Part shown: positions 8,316 to 17,160 of the stretch, piece after piece
How positions within the stretch are numbered: position 1 is the stretch's first letter
Layout of the letters: every line of letters begins with the position of its first letter
Origin: Mesorhizobium sp. WSM4313
GTDB taxonomy: Bacteria > Pseudomonadota > Alphaproteobacteria > Rhizobiales > Rhizobiaceae
Direction of reading: 5' to 3'
NCBI RefSeq assembly: GCF_002294725.1
Contig: NZ_NSFT01000007.1
Coordinates: 248,001 to 312,000 of the forward strand
Length of the DNA: 64,000 nt
Notes under the pieces: model-generated
The model's database searches: none
The model's input: the letters and a program-made list of their open reading frames with translations, nothing else
Told to the model about the DNA's origin: nothing
Position numbers and translations under genes: made by a program

Positions 8316-10691
8316 ATGAACATTCTCGAACGCTATCACGCCATGGAATACGGCCCGGCGCCGGAGGCCCGCAATGAGGCGGATGCCTGGCTCGCCGCAC
8401 GCGATTTCTCCAAGGCGCTGTTCATCGACGGCGGCTGGAAGCCGGCGGCAAGCGGCAAGACTTTCGACACCAGCGAGCCGTCTTCCGGCAAGCTTCTGGC
8501 CGAGATCTCGGATGCCGGCGCCGCCGATATCGACGCGGCGGTCGCGGCGGCAGCAAAGGCGCTGCCAAAATGGTCGGCATCCTCGGGCTACGCCCGCGCG
8601 AAAGTGCTCTATGCCATCGGCCGCGCCATGCAGCGCCACCAGCGCCTGTTCGCGGTGCTGGAATCGATCGACAACGGCAAGCCGATCCGCGAAAGCCGCG
8701 ACATCGACGTGCCGCTGGCGATCCGCCACTTCATCCATCATGCCGGCTGGGCGCAGACGCTGGACAAGGACTTTCCCGACCATAAGCCGGTCGGCGTCGT
8801 CGGCCAGGTCATCCCGTGGAATTTCCCGCTGCTGATGCTGGCCTGGAAGATCGCGCCGGCCTTGGCCGCAGGCTGCACGGTGGTGCTGAAGCCGGCCGAA
8901 TTCACGCCGCTCACCGCCATATTGTTCGCCGAGATCTGCGAGCGGGCCGGCGTGCCGAAGGGCGTCGTCAACATCGTCCAGGGCGGACCGGAGGCCGGTG
9001 CGGCCATCGTCAATCATCCCGGCGTCCAGAAGATCGCCTTCACCGGCTCTTCGGAAGTCGGCAAGATCATCCGCAAGGCCACCGCCGGCTCGGGCAAGAA
9101 ACTGTCGCTGGAGCTCGGCGGCAAGTCGGCCTTCATCGTCTTCGAGGATGCCGATTTGGACAGCGCCGTCGAGGGGCTGGTCGACGGCATCTGGTTCAAC
9201 CAGGGCCAGGTTTGCTGCGCCGGCTCGCGCCTCCTGGTGCAGGAAGGCGTTGCGGAGGCCTTCATCGCCAAGATCAAGGTCAGGATGAGCCGGCTGCGCG
9301 TCGGCAGCCCGCTCGACAAGAACACCGATATCGGCCCGCTGGTCGATCGCACCCAGCTGGACCGCGTCAAGGGCCTGATCGCGGAGGGCGCGAAACAAGG
9401 CGCCGTCTGCTGGCAGCCGGACGCCGCTTTGCCATCCTCCGGCTATTATCACTTGCCGACGCTGGCGACGGGTGTTTCGCCGGCTAATATTCTGGCGCAG
9501 GAAGAGGTCTTCGGCCCGGTTCTGGCGACGATGAGCTTCCGCAACACCGAGGAAGCGATCGAGCTTGCCAACAACACGCGCTACGGCCTTGCCGCGTCCG
9601 TTTGGAGTGAGAACATCAACCTCGCCTTGCATGTCGCGCCGCAATTGAAGGCGGGCGTGGTTTGGGTCAACGGCACCAACATGTTCGACGCCGCCTGCGG
9701 CTTCGGCGGCTATCGCGAAAGCGGCTTTGGCCGTGAAGGCGGCCGCGAAGGCATGTTCGAATATCTCGCCGCCAAGCTGCCGGTCGGCCCCGCCATCAAG
9801 CCGGCCGCGGCCGGCTCGGCTCAGCCGGTCGAGCAGGCCGACGGCTTGGCCATCGACCGCACGGCAAAACTGTTCATCGGCGGCAAGCAGGTGCGCCCGG
9901 ATGGCAATTACTCGATCGCCATTGCCAGCGCCAAGGGCAAGCTGGCAGGCGAAGTCGGTCTCGGCAACCGCAAGGATATCCGCGACGCCGTCGCAGCCGC
10001 GCGTGGCTGCAAGGCCTGGCCGGAGGCGACGGCCTTCAACCGCAGCCAGGTGCTTTATTACTTCGCCGAGAACCTGTCGGGCCGCGCCGACGAGTTTGCC
10101 GCGCGCCTTGTCCAACTCACCGGCGTCGGCGCCAAGGCCGCGCGCGAAGAGGTCGAGCAGTCGATCGAGCGGTTGTTCCTGTATGCCGGCCTCACCGACA
10201 AGTTCGAAGGCCGCGTGCACCAGCCGCCGGCCCGTGTCGTGACGCTCGCGCTGCATGAGCCGGTGGGCGTCGTCGGCATCGTCGCGCCGGATAACCAGCC
10301 GCTGCTCAACTTCATTTCGCTGGTCGCGCCGGCGCTTGCCATGGGCAACACCGTTGTTGCCGTCCCGTCGGAGCGCCACCCGCTGCTGGCCACCGACCTC
10401 TACCAGGTGATCGAATATTCCGACATTCCGGCCGGCGCGATCAACATCGTCACCGGCCGCAGCGCCGAGCTTGCCGGCGTGCTGGCCAAGCATGACGACG
10501 TCGACGGGCTCTGGGTCTTCGCCGATGCCGACACCTGCGCCAAGGCGGAGGCCGACTCCATCGGCAACCTCAAGCGCGTCTGGACCGGCAATGGTCGTAG
10601 CCTCGACTGGGCCTCGGGCGAGGCGGCCGGCGAGGCCATCCTGCGCCGCGCCATCGAGGTCAAGAATGTCTGGGTGCCTTACGGCGATTGA
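8316..10691 (+). CDS. Double aldehyde dehydrogenase (active N-half, degenerate C-half)
   Basis: 791 residues. The ATG at 8316 is preferred to a GTG at 8307. Residues about 30-500 form a complete ALDH with PWNFP (Asn169), ELGGKS (Glu266) and GQVCCAG (catalytic Cys300). Residues about 510-791 are a second, shorter ALDH-like domain beginning LFIGGKQV. It keeps the NAD-domain pattern EPVGVVGIVAPDNQPLL but has no catalytic Cys block, and it stops after the nucleotide-binding half. Tight linkage to deoC points to oxidation of acetaldehyde to acetate, or of a related deoxyribose product. The second half is probably structural, but that is inference. Confidence 0.9.
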   Translation: MNILERYHAMEYGPAPEARNEADAWLAARDFSKALFIDGGWKPAASGKTFDTSEPSSGKLLAEISDAGAADIDAAVAAAAKALPKWSASSGYARAKVLYAIGRAMQRHQRLFAVLESIDNGKPIRESRDIDVPLAIRHFIHHAGWAQTLDKDFPDHKPVGVVGQVIPWNFPLLMLAWKIAPALAAGCTVVLKPAEFTPLTAILFAEICERAGVPKGVVNIVQGGPEAGAAIVNHPGVQKIAFTGSSEVGKIIRKATAGSGKKLSLELGGKSAFIVFEDADLDSAVEGLVDGIWFNQGQVCCAGSRLLVQEGVAEAFIAKIKVRMSRLRVGSPLDKNTDIGPLVDRTQLDRVKGLIAEGAKQGAVCWQPDAALPSSGYYHLPTLATGVSPANILAQEEVFGPVLATMSFRNTEEAIELANNTRYGLAASVWSENINLALHVAPQLKAGVVWVNGTNMFDAACGFGGYRESGFGREGGREGMFEYLAAKLPVGPAIKPAAAGSAQPVEQADGLAIDRTAKLFIGGKQVRPDGNYSIAIASAKGKLAGEVGLGNRKDIRDAVAAARGCKAWPEATAFNRSQVLYYFAENLSGRADEFAARLVQLTGVGAKAAREEVEQSIERLFLYAGLTDKFEGRVHQPPARVVTLALHEPVGVVGIVAPDNQPLLNFISLVAPALAMGNTVVAVPSERHPLLATDLYQVIEYSDIPAGAINIVTGRSAELAGVLAKHDDVDGLWVFADADTCAKAEADSIGNLKRVWTGNGRSLDWASGEAAGEAILRRAIEVKNVWVPYGD

Positions 10692-10703
10692 TCGCTTACG
10701 AAG

Positions 10704-10773
10704 CGCGGCGTGCCCGAATGGTCCAGGGCAGCGGAACTTGTTGCCCGGTTGTCGTACAAGTCCTTGCGCCGCG
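10704..10773 (+). other. Putative three-way-junction RNA or DNA element
   Basis: A 70-base segment with three nested pairings. The outer stem is CGCGGCG (10704-10710) with CGCCGCG (10767-10773). Arm 1 is TGCCC with GGGCA (10711-10730). Arm 2 is GG-A-ACTTGT with ACAAGTCC (10733-10763, one bulged A). It lies 13 bp after the aldehyde dehydrogenase stop, within the 362-bp gene-free stretch before the SDR gene. Size and D-arm look are tRNA-like, but no T-loop consensus or CCA is present, so it is not called as tRNA. Confidence 0.4.
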
Positions 10774-10985
10774 ACAGACTATATGCATTAAAGCAGCTGC
10801 CGCGAAGGTGATCGCGTTCGGGCTTGACGCCCAGATGGGTGTTCTTTAACGAGAAAAAACATCTTGTCCGTGGCGGAGGGCGCGGGTCGGCAAGGATTCT
10901 GGCCGGCCGCCGGCCATCCGGCTCAATGCATGTCGCCCAAAAGTGCGCAGCGGTTTTGGGAGAACGACATGCATCAAAACAAATA

Positions 10986-11031
10986 CTTAAAGCGCGTTGC
11001 ATGAATTCGTGTCAACGCGACACGCTTTAAG
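10986..11031. repeat. Palindromic element with CTTAAAGCG / CGCTTTAAG arms
   Basis: Perfect 9-bp arms CTTAAAGCG and CGCTTTAAG enclose inner CGTTG and CAACG arms with a 5-base bulge. It ends 22 bp before the SDR start codon, so it could influence transcription or messenger folding of that gene. Sequences of this type recur in rhizobial intergenic DNA; only one copy is seen here. Confidence 0.55.
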
Positions 11032-11053
11032 TCCAAAGCCTGAGGAGAACAGC

Positions 11054-11785
11054 ATGGCGGATCTTGCAGGCAAGGTCGTTGTTGTCACGGCCGCGGCGCA
11101 AGGCATCGGCCGGGCGAGCGCGCTGGCTTTCGCCAAGACGGGCGCGACCGTTCACGCCACCGATATCAACGAGCCGCTGCTGGCCGAGCTGGGCAAGACT
11201 GCCAGTGTCAAGACCCGCAAGCTCGATGTGCTGAACGATGCGGCCGTCGCCTCCGCCTTCGCCGAGATCGGCCAAGTCGACGTGCTGTTCAACTGCGCCG
11301 GTTTCGTCCATGGCGGCTCCATCCTCGAGATGAAGGACGAGGATCTCGACTTCGCGCTCAACCTCAATGTCCGTTCGATGATCCGCACCATCCGCGCCGT
11401 GCTGCCGGGCATGCTGGAGCGCGGCGACGGCTCGATCATCAACATGGCCTCGCTGGCAAGCTCGCAAAAGGGTGTGCCGAACCGCTTCGTCTACGGACTG
11501 ACCAAAGCAGCCGTGGTCGGCCTGACCAAGGCGGTTGCCGCCGATTATGTCGCCAAGGGCATACGCTGCAACGCGATCTGCCCGGGCACGGTCGAAAGCC
11601 CGTCGCTTCAGGACCGCATGCATGCCCAGGGCGACTATGAGGCAGCGCGCGCGGCCTTCATCGCCCGCCAGCCCATGGGCAGGCTTGGCACGCCGGAGGA
11701 GATCGCCGATCTCGCCGTCTATCTTGCCGGCGCAACCTACACGTCGGGGCAGGCCTATAATATCGATGGCGGCTGGTCGATCTGA
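11054..11785 (+). CDS. SDR family NAD(P)-dependent oxidoreductase
   Basis: 243 residues, classical short-chain dehydrogenase. The start is set by GAGGAGAACAGC before the ATG at 11054. The cofactor loop reads TAAAQGIG (a TGxxxGxG variant with Ala), then the acidic ATDINE that favours NAD, NCAG, and the catalytic Ser...YGLTK (Tyr-x3-Lys). C-terminal PMGRLGTPEEIADLAVYLAG and GQAYNIDGGWS are typical. Pairing with a fumarylacetoacetase-family gene resembles the 2-keto-3-deoxy-L-fuconate dehydrogenase / diketo acid hydrolase pair of L-fucose or L-rhamnose breakdown, which is the best guess; no dehydratase is nearby. Confidence 0.88.
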   Translation: MADLAGKVVVVTAAAQGIGRASALAFAKTGATVHATDINEPLLAELGKTASVKTRKLDVLNDAAVASAFAEIGQVDVLFNCAGFVHGGSILEMKDEDLDFALNLNVRSMIRTIRAVLPGMLERGDGSIINMASLASSQKGVPNRFVYGLTKAAVVGLTKAVAADYVAKGIRCNAICPGTVESPSLQDRMHAQGDYEAARAAFIARQPMGRLGTPEEIADLAVYLAGATYTSGQAYNIDGGWSI

Positions 11786-11959
11786 CGAGAGGCTCGGATA
11801 TCGGTGGGGCGGTCGGATCGAAACGTCTGAAAATCTCGACGATTTGGTCGGCATAGCAGCGAGGCTTGCTTGCCGTGGACGGGGTCGGCAACTACGGTCC
11901 GCTGGCTTCGATGGGAATTTGCAAAACCGGCCCTTGGCCGCAAGGTGGAGAACGTTGAG

Positions 11960-12805
11960 ATGAAGTTGTTGCGCTATGGCGAAGCTGGCTGCGAAAAGCC
12001 CGGCCTGCTCGATGCGGATGGGACGATCCGCGACCTTTCGGCTCATGTCGCCGACATCGCCGGCACGGCGCTCCATCCGGCCTCGCTGGAGATGCTTTCG
12101 AAGCTCGATCCGAAGTCGCTACCGGTGGTTCCCGGCAAGCCGCGCCTGGGCGCCTGCGTCGCCGGCACCGGCAAGTTCATCTGCATCGGCCTGAACTATT
12201 CCGATCACGCCGCCGAGACCGGCGCCACCGTGCCGCCGGAGCCGATCATCTTCATGAAGGCAAGCTCGGCGATCGTCGGGCCCGATGACGACGTGCTGAT
12301 CCCGCACGGCTCGGTCAAGACCGACTGGGAAGTCGAGCTCGGCGTGATCATCGGCAAGACGGCGAAGTATGTCTCGGAGGACGACGCGCTGGATTATGTT
12401 GCCGGCTACTGCGTCGCGCATGACGTCTCCGAGCGTGCCTTCCAGGCCGAGCGCCAGGGCCAGTGGACCAAGGGCAAGTCGTGCGACACCTTCGGCCCGA
12501 CCGGCCCCTGGCTGGTCACCAAAGACGAGGTCGCCGACCCGCAGAACCTCAAGATGTGGCTGACCGTCAACGGCAAGACGATGCAGAACGGCTCGACCAG
12601 GACCATGGTCTTTGGCGTGAAATATCTGGTCGCCTATCTCAGCCAATTCATGTCGCTGCATCCCGGCGACATCATCTCCACCGGCACCCCGCCCGGCGTC
12701 GGCCTCGGCATGAAGCCGCAGGTATTCCTGAAGCCCGGCGACGTCGTCGAGCTCGGCATCGAAGGGCTCGGCCAGCAGAAGCAGACCTTCAAGGCGGACG
12801 AGTAA
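11960..12805 (+). CDS. Fumarylacetoacetate hydrolase family protein
   Basis: 281 residues, the usual length for the rhizobial members. The ATG at 11960 gives the family start MKLLRYGEAGCEKPGL; an upstream open frame lacks homology. Metal-binding residues lie in EVELGVIIGK and the following HDVSER. IGLNYSDHAAE, EPIIFMKA and STGTPPGVG are hallmark blocks. Members cleave C-C bonds in diketo or oxo acids with Mg2+. Often misnamed ureidoglycolate lyase, it more probably hydrolyses a 2,4-diketo-3-deoxy sugar acid made by the SDR upstream (174 bp gap). That pairing is inferred from context. Confidence 0.87.
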   Translation: MKLLRYGEAGCEKPGLLDADGTIRDLSAHVADIAGTALHPASLEMLSKLDPKSLPVVPGKPRLGACVAGTGKFICIGLNYSDHAAETGATVPPEPIIFMKASSAIVGPDDDVLIPHGSVKTDWEVELGVIIGKTAKYVSEDDALDYVAGYCVAHDVSERAFQAERQGQWTKGKSCDTFGPTGPWLVTKDEVADPQNLKMWLTVNGKTMQNGSTRTMVFGVKYLVAYLSQFMSLHPGDIISTGTPPGVGLGMKPQVFLKPGDVVELGIEGLGQQKQTFKADE

Positions 12806-12812
12806 CGCATAT

Positions 12813-12993
12813 TTCCCCTTCTCCCCCTGTGGGAGGAGGTGGCCGCGAAGCGGCCGGATGAGGGGTGTTGGAAGGATCTCCGCGCTGCAGGATTAAGCGC
12901 GTGGAATTCTTCAATCTTTGAGCGCTGGAGCACCCCTCATCCGTCTCGGCGCTGCGCGCCGATCCACCTTCTCCCACAAGGGGAGAAGGGGAA
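12813..12993. repeat. Dispersed palindromic repeat with CCCCTTCTCCC ends
   Basis: About 180 bp. The left end is TTCCCCTTCTCCCCCTGTGG and the right end is CCACAAGGGGAGAAGGGGAA, forming an inverted repeat. Inside, CGGATGAGGGGTG pairs with CACCCCTCATCCG. It fills the space between the convergent FAH-family and ATPase genes. Elements with these ends are common in rhizobial genomes. Confidence 0.8.
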
Positions 12994-13000
12994 GCCGGCG

Positions 13001-13999
<999 letters not shown>

Positions 14000-14014
14000 G
14001 GCGTCGTCCCTGTT

Positions 14015-15076
14015 CTAGAGTTTTACGGCGTTGCCGCTGCGCACGCTCTCGTCGGCGGCAAGGCAGACGGCGAGCGACTTCACGGCATCGTCCATGTGGC
14101 GGGTGAGGTCGATATTTTCGCGGATGGCCTTGAGCAGGAAGGCCTGTTCGAGGTCGCAAAGCTCCTGGTGGCCCGGTTCGTCTTCCATCGACAGCAGCTG
14201 GTCCTCCCGGGCGAATTTGCCGTCCGGCCCAGTCGCCGCGCTATGCAGCCTAATCGTCGAGGTCTTGGTATGGGTGTCGATGTCGTCGGACCTGACGCCC
14301 TCCTTCATCACGATCGAGACGCAGCCCTTGGGCGACATGACGTCCTTCACGAAGAAGGCCGTCTCCGAGATCATCGGCCCCCAGCCGGCCTCGTACCAGC
14401 CGACCGAGCCGTCCTCGAACAGCACCTGCAGGTGCCCGTAATTGTACATTGACGGCGCCACCTCGTCGCTCAGCCGCACCCCCATGCCGCGTACTTCGAC
14501 GGGTCTCGAATCGGTGATCTGCAGCATCACGTCGAGATAATGCACGCCGCAATCGACGATCGGCGACGTCGTCTGCATCAGCTGCTTGTGCGTCTCCCAG
14601 GTGTGGCCGGAGGATTGCTGATTGAGGTTCATGCGGAAGACATATGGGCCGCCGAGCTTGCGCGCCTCGGCGATCAGCCGCACCCAGGACGGATGGTGAC
14701 GCAGGATATAGCCGATCACCAGTTTCTTGCCGTTGGCCTTCGCGGCATCGACGACTCGCTTTGCGTCGGCAACCGTGGTCGCCAGCGGCTTCTCGACGAA
14801 GACATGGCAGCCGGCCTCTAGGGCCCGCACCGCATAGTCGGCATGGCTGTCGGAATAGGTGGCGACCGCCGCGACATCCGGCTTCTCGTCCCGCAGCGCG
14901 TCGTCAAAGGAGCGCCTTATGCCGTAGCCGGCGAGCCCGTCCGGCAGCGGCACGTCGGAACGGTTGACGAGTGCGGCGATCTCGAAGCCTGGATTGCTGT
15001 GGTAGGCAAGCGCATGGCTGCGGCCCATATTGCCGAGGCCGGCGACGACTACGCGAAGAGGGGTTTTATCGCTCAC
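14015..15076 (-). CDS. Gfo/Idh/MocA family oxidoreductase
   Basis: 353 residues with a GTG start. The N-terminal Rossmann motif is VVVAGLGNMGRSHA; the active-site EKP motif is in VFVEKPLATT, and the C-terminal alpha/beta dimer domain follows. These enzymes oxidise or epimerise sugars or cyclitols with bound NAD(P). Its place inside the amino-sugar ABC operon suggests it processes an imported sugar derivative, such as an oxidised or anhydro amino sugar, but the substrate is not readable. It lies 64 bp after the permease and 15 bp before the ATPase gene. Confidence 0.88.
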   Translation of the reverse strand: MSDKTPLRVVVAGLGNMGRSHALAYHSNPGFEIAALVNRSDVPLPDGLAGYGIRRSFDDALRDEKPDVAAVATYSDSHADYAVRALEAGCHVFVEKPLATTVADAKRVVDAAKANGKKLVIGYILRHHPSWVRLIAEARKLGGPYVFRMNLNQQSSGHTWETHKQLMQTTSPIVDCGVHYLDVMLQITDSRPVEVRGMGVRLSDEVAPSMYNYGHLQVLFEDGSVGWYEAGWGPMISETAFFVKDVMSPKGCVSIVMKEGVRSDDIDTHTKTSTIRLHSAATGPDGKFAREDQLLSMEDEPGHQELCDLEQAFLLKAIRENIDLTRHMDDAVKSLAVCLAADESVRSGNAVKL

Positions 15077-15140
15077 CTGACTGCTCCATTTTTTCCTGAG
15101 AGGGTGAAGCGCAGCCCTATCAAAAGTTGGCTATTGCGGC

Positions 15141-15980
15141 TCACTTCACCGCTCCCGACGTGATGCCGCGGATCAGCTGCCGCGAGAAGATGACATAGAG
15201 GATCAGCACCGGCAGGATCGCCAGCGACAGCGCCGCCAGGATCGCGTTCCAGTTGGTGACGAACTGGCCGAGGAAGAGCTGCGCGCCGAGCGTCACGGTC
15301 TTGGTCTCCTCCGAAGGCGCCAGGATCAGCGGGAACCACAGATCGTTCCAGATCGGGATCATGGTGAAGACGGCGACGGTCGCCATGGACGGACGCACCA
15401 GCGGCAGCACCAGCCGGAAGAAGATCGTGTATTCCGACAGCCCGTCTATGCGGCCTGCATTCTTCAGGTCGCTGGACACCTGCTTCATGAATTCCGACAG
15501 GATGAAGATCGCCAGCGGCAGGCCTTGCGCGGTATAGACCAGGATCAGCGCCGTCAGCGAGTTGACCAGCCCGGTCGCCACCATCAATTGCAGGATGGCG
15601 ACGGTGCCGAGGCGGATCGGGATCATGATGCCGAGCGCGAGGTAAAGCCCCATCATCGTGTTGCCGCGGAAGCGGTATTCCGACAGCGCGAAGGCGGCCA
15701 TCGCCCCGAACAGAAGCACGAAGAACAGCGAGGCGACGGTGACGACGAGGCTGTTCTGGAAATAATGGATAAAGTCGCCCTGGCCGAACACGGTGGTGTA
15801 GCCGATCAGGTCGAACGTTTTTGGCGTCGGCGGCGTCAGCGGCGCGCCGAAAATACCCGCGCGCGACTTGAACGAATTCATCACCACCAGGACCACCGGA
15901 AACAGCGCGATCGCCGTGTAGGTCAGGAGGATCGCATGCGCGCCAATGGCGCGGGGAAGCGAACGTGTGGCTGTGCTCAT
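15141..15980 (-). CDS. Carbohydrate ABC transporter permease (MalG type)
   Basis: 279 residues with six predicted membrane helices, starting MSTATRSLPRAIGAHAILL. The frame is open further upstream, but this ATG follows the first permease stop by 8 bp with GAGG overlapping that stop. The cytoplasmic coupling loop reads NAGRIDGLSEYTIFFRLVLPLVRP, the EAA motif variant of MalG-type permeases. It forms the inner-membrane channel with the preceding permease. Confidence 0.93.
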   Translation of the reverse strand: MSTATRSLPRAIGAHAILLTYTAIALFPVVLVVMNSFKSRAGIFGAPLTPPTPKTFDLIGYTTVFGQGDFIHYFQNSLVVTVASLFFVLLFGAMAAFALSEYRFRGNTMMGLYLALGIMIPIRLGTVAILQLMVATGLVNSLTALILVYTAQGLPLAIFILSEFMKQVSSDLKNAGRIDGLSEYTIFFRLVLPLVRPSMATVAVFTMIPIWNDLWFPLILAPSEETKTVTLGAQLFLGQFVTNWNAILAALSLAILPVLILYVIFSRQLIRGITSGAVK

Positions 15981-15988
15981 GGTGCGCC

Positions 15989-16933
15989 TCAGAACTGGTA
16001 GCGACGCAGGCGCGTCTGCACGAGGAACAGATAGACGCAGACGCCGGCGAGGATGATCAGGAACATGATCGTGGCGATGGTCGCGCCCATGTTGGGATCG
16101 CCGACCTGCAGCTGGAAGCCGAAGAAGGCGCGGTAGAGGAAGGTGCCGAGGATGTCGGTCGAATAGTTCGGCCCGGCCAGCGCCCCTTGCGCCGTGTAGA
16201 TCAGGTCGAAAGCGTTGAAATTGCCGACGAAGGTCAGAATCGAGATGATGCCGATCGAGGGCAGGATCAGCGGCAGCTTGATCTTCCAGAACTGCGCCAT
16301 GCCGGTGACGCCGTCGCATTCGGCCGCCTCGATCACCTCGTCGGGGATCGACAGCAGCGCTGCATAGATCAGCATCATCGGGATGCCGACGAACTGCCAG
16401 ACCGAGACCAGGCTGAGCGCGGTGAGCGCATATTGCTCCTTGCCGAGCCACGGCGTGAAAAAGCTCTTCAATCCGACGAAATCCATCAGATGCGGCGCCA
16501 CGCCCCAGATCGGCGACAGGATCAGCTTCCAGGCGAAGCCGACGATGACGAAGGACAGGATCGTCGGCACGAAGATCGCCGTGCGGTAGAAGGCGGTGAA
16601 GCGCAGCCGAGGGCTGGAAAGAAGCGCCGCCAGAAGCACACCGATCGGGTTCTGCACCAGCATGTGGATGATGAAGAACCAGACATTGTTCCTCAGCGCG
16701 TTCCAGAAATTCACCGACCAGTTCGGATCGCCGAACAGCGTGCGGAAATTGCCCAGTCCGACAAAGACCTGGGACTGCTCGATGTTGCGGAACAGCGAAA
16801 GCTGCAGCGTGCCGAACAGCGGCAGGATCATGAATGCGGTGTAGACCAGCACTGCCGGCGCCAGGAAGACGCCGACATGCCAGCGGATCGCTCTTTTCGG
16901 TCGCGTTTCTGCAGCCATGAGTTCGGTAGCCAT
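15989..16933 (-). CDS. Carbohydrate ABC transporter permease (MalF type)
   Basis: 314 residues with six membrane helices. The coupling motif EAAECDGVTGMAQFWKIKLPLILP identifies it as the MalF-type partner. Two start codons 15 bp apart (16933 and 16918) result from a perfect tandem duplication of 15 bp. The upstream one is taken because GGGGA lies 9 bases before it. It is separated from the binding-protein gene by 227 bp, much of it a stem-loop region, which may lower permease expression relative to the binding protein. Confidence 0.92.
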   Translation of the reverse strand: MATELMAAETRPKRAIRWHVGVFLAPAVLVYTAFMILPLFGTLQLSLFRNIEQSQVFVGLGNFRTLFGDPNWSVNFWNALRNNVWFFIIHMLVQNPIGVLLAALLSSPRLRFTAFYRTAIFVPTILSFVIVGFAWKLILSPIWGVAPHLMDFVGLKSFFTPWLGKEQYALTALSLVSVWQFVGIPMMLIYAALLSIPDEVIEAAECDGVTGMAQFWKIKLPLILPSIGIISILTFVGNFNAFDLIYTAQGALAGPNYSTDILGTFLYRAFFGFQLQVGDPNMGATIATIMFLIILAGVCVYLFLVQTRLRRYQF

Positions 16934-16942
16934 GAGTTCGGT
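16913..16942. repeat. Tandem 15-bp duplication at the MalF-type permease start
   Basis: AGCCATGAGTTCGGT occurs twice in perfect tandem on the plus strand. On the minus strand it encodes TELMA twice and duplicates the start codon of the permease gene, giving two possible initiation sites in the same frame. Confidence 0.8.
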
Positions 16943-17115
16943 TCCCCGCCGTCTCTGGGTTCCAGGTCGGTTGATGCTAGCTGATGCCTCGATGCACGGC
17001 TTGGCTGTCCCCTTCGAGGAGAAAGACAAGGCCAGCGACAGATCGGCTCCGTCTTCCCCGCACGGCGAGGGTAAGACCGGGAGGCTGCGCCGACAATCGC
17101 TATCGGGAACTGTTT

Positions 17116-17147
17116 GATGCCGGCCGGGCCCGAGCCCGGCCGGCATC
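17116..17147 (-). other. Intercistronic stem-loop after the binding-protein gene
   Basis: Perfect 14-bp stem GATGCCGGCCGGGC / GCCCGGCCGGCATC with a 4-base loop, 14 bp downstream of the substrate-binding-protein stop on the minus strand. No T-run follows, so it looks like an RNA-stabilising or attenuating hairpin of the sort found after binding-protein genes rather than a full terminator. Confidence 0.65.
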
Positions 17148-17160
17148 GCAATCGATGCTC

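Noticed and set aside
8301..10493. 730-codon open frame on the minus strand opposite the aldehyde dehydrogenase
   Set aside because: Its composition (Arg, Gly, Asp, His-rich) is that of an antisense frame of a GC-rich gene, and it lies wholly against a clear enzyme gene.
10704..10773. tRNA gene
   Set aside because: Arms resemble tRNA in size and the D-arm look is good, but there is no GGTTCRA T-arm, no proper anticodon arm and no CCA-adjacent acceptor; reported only as a structured element.
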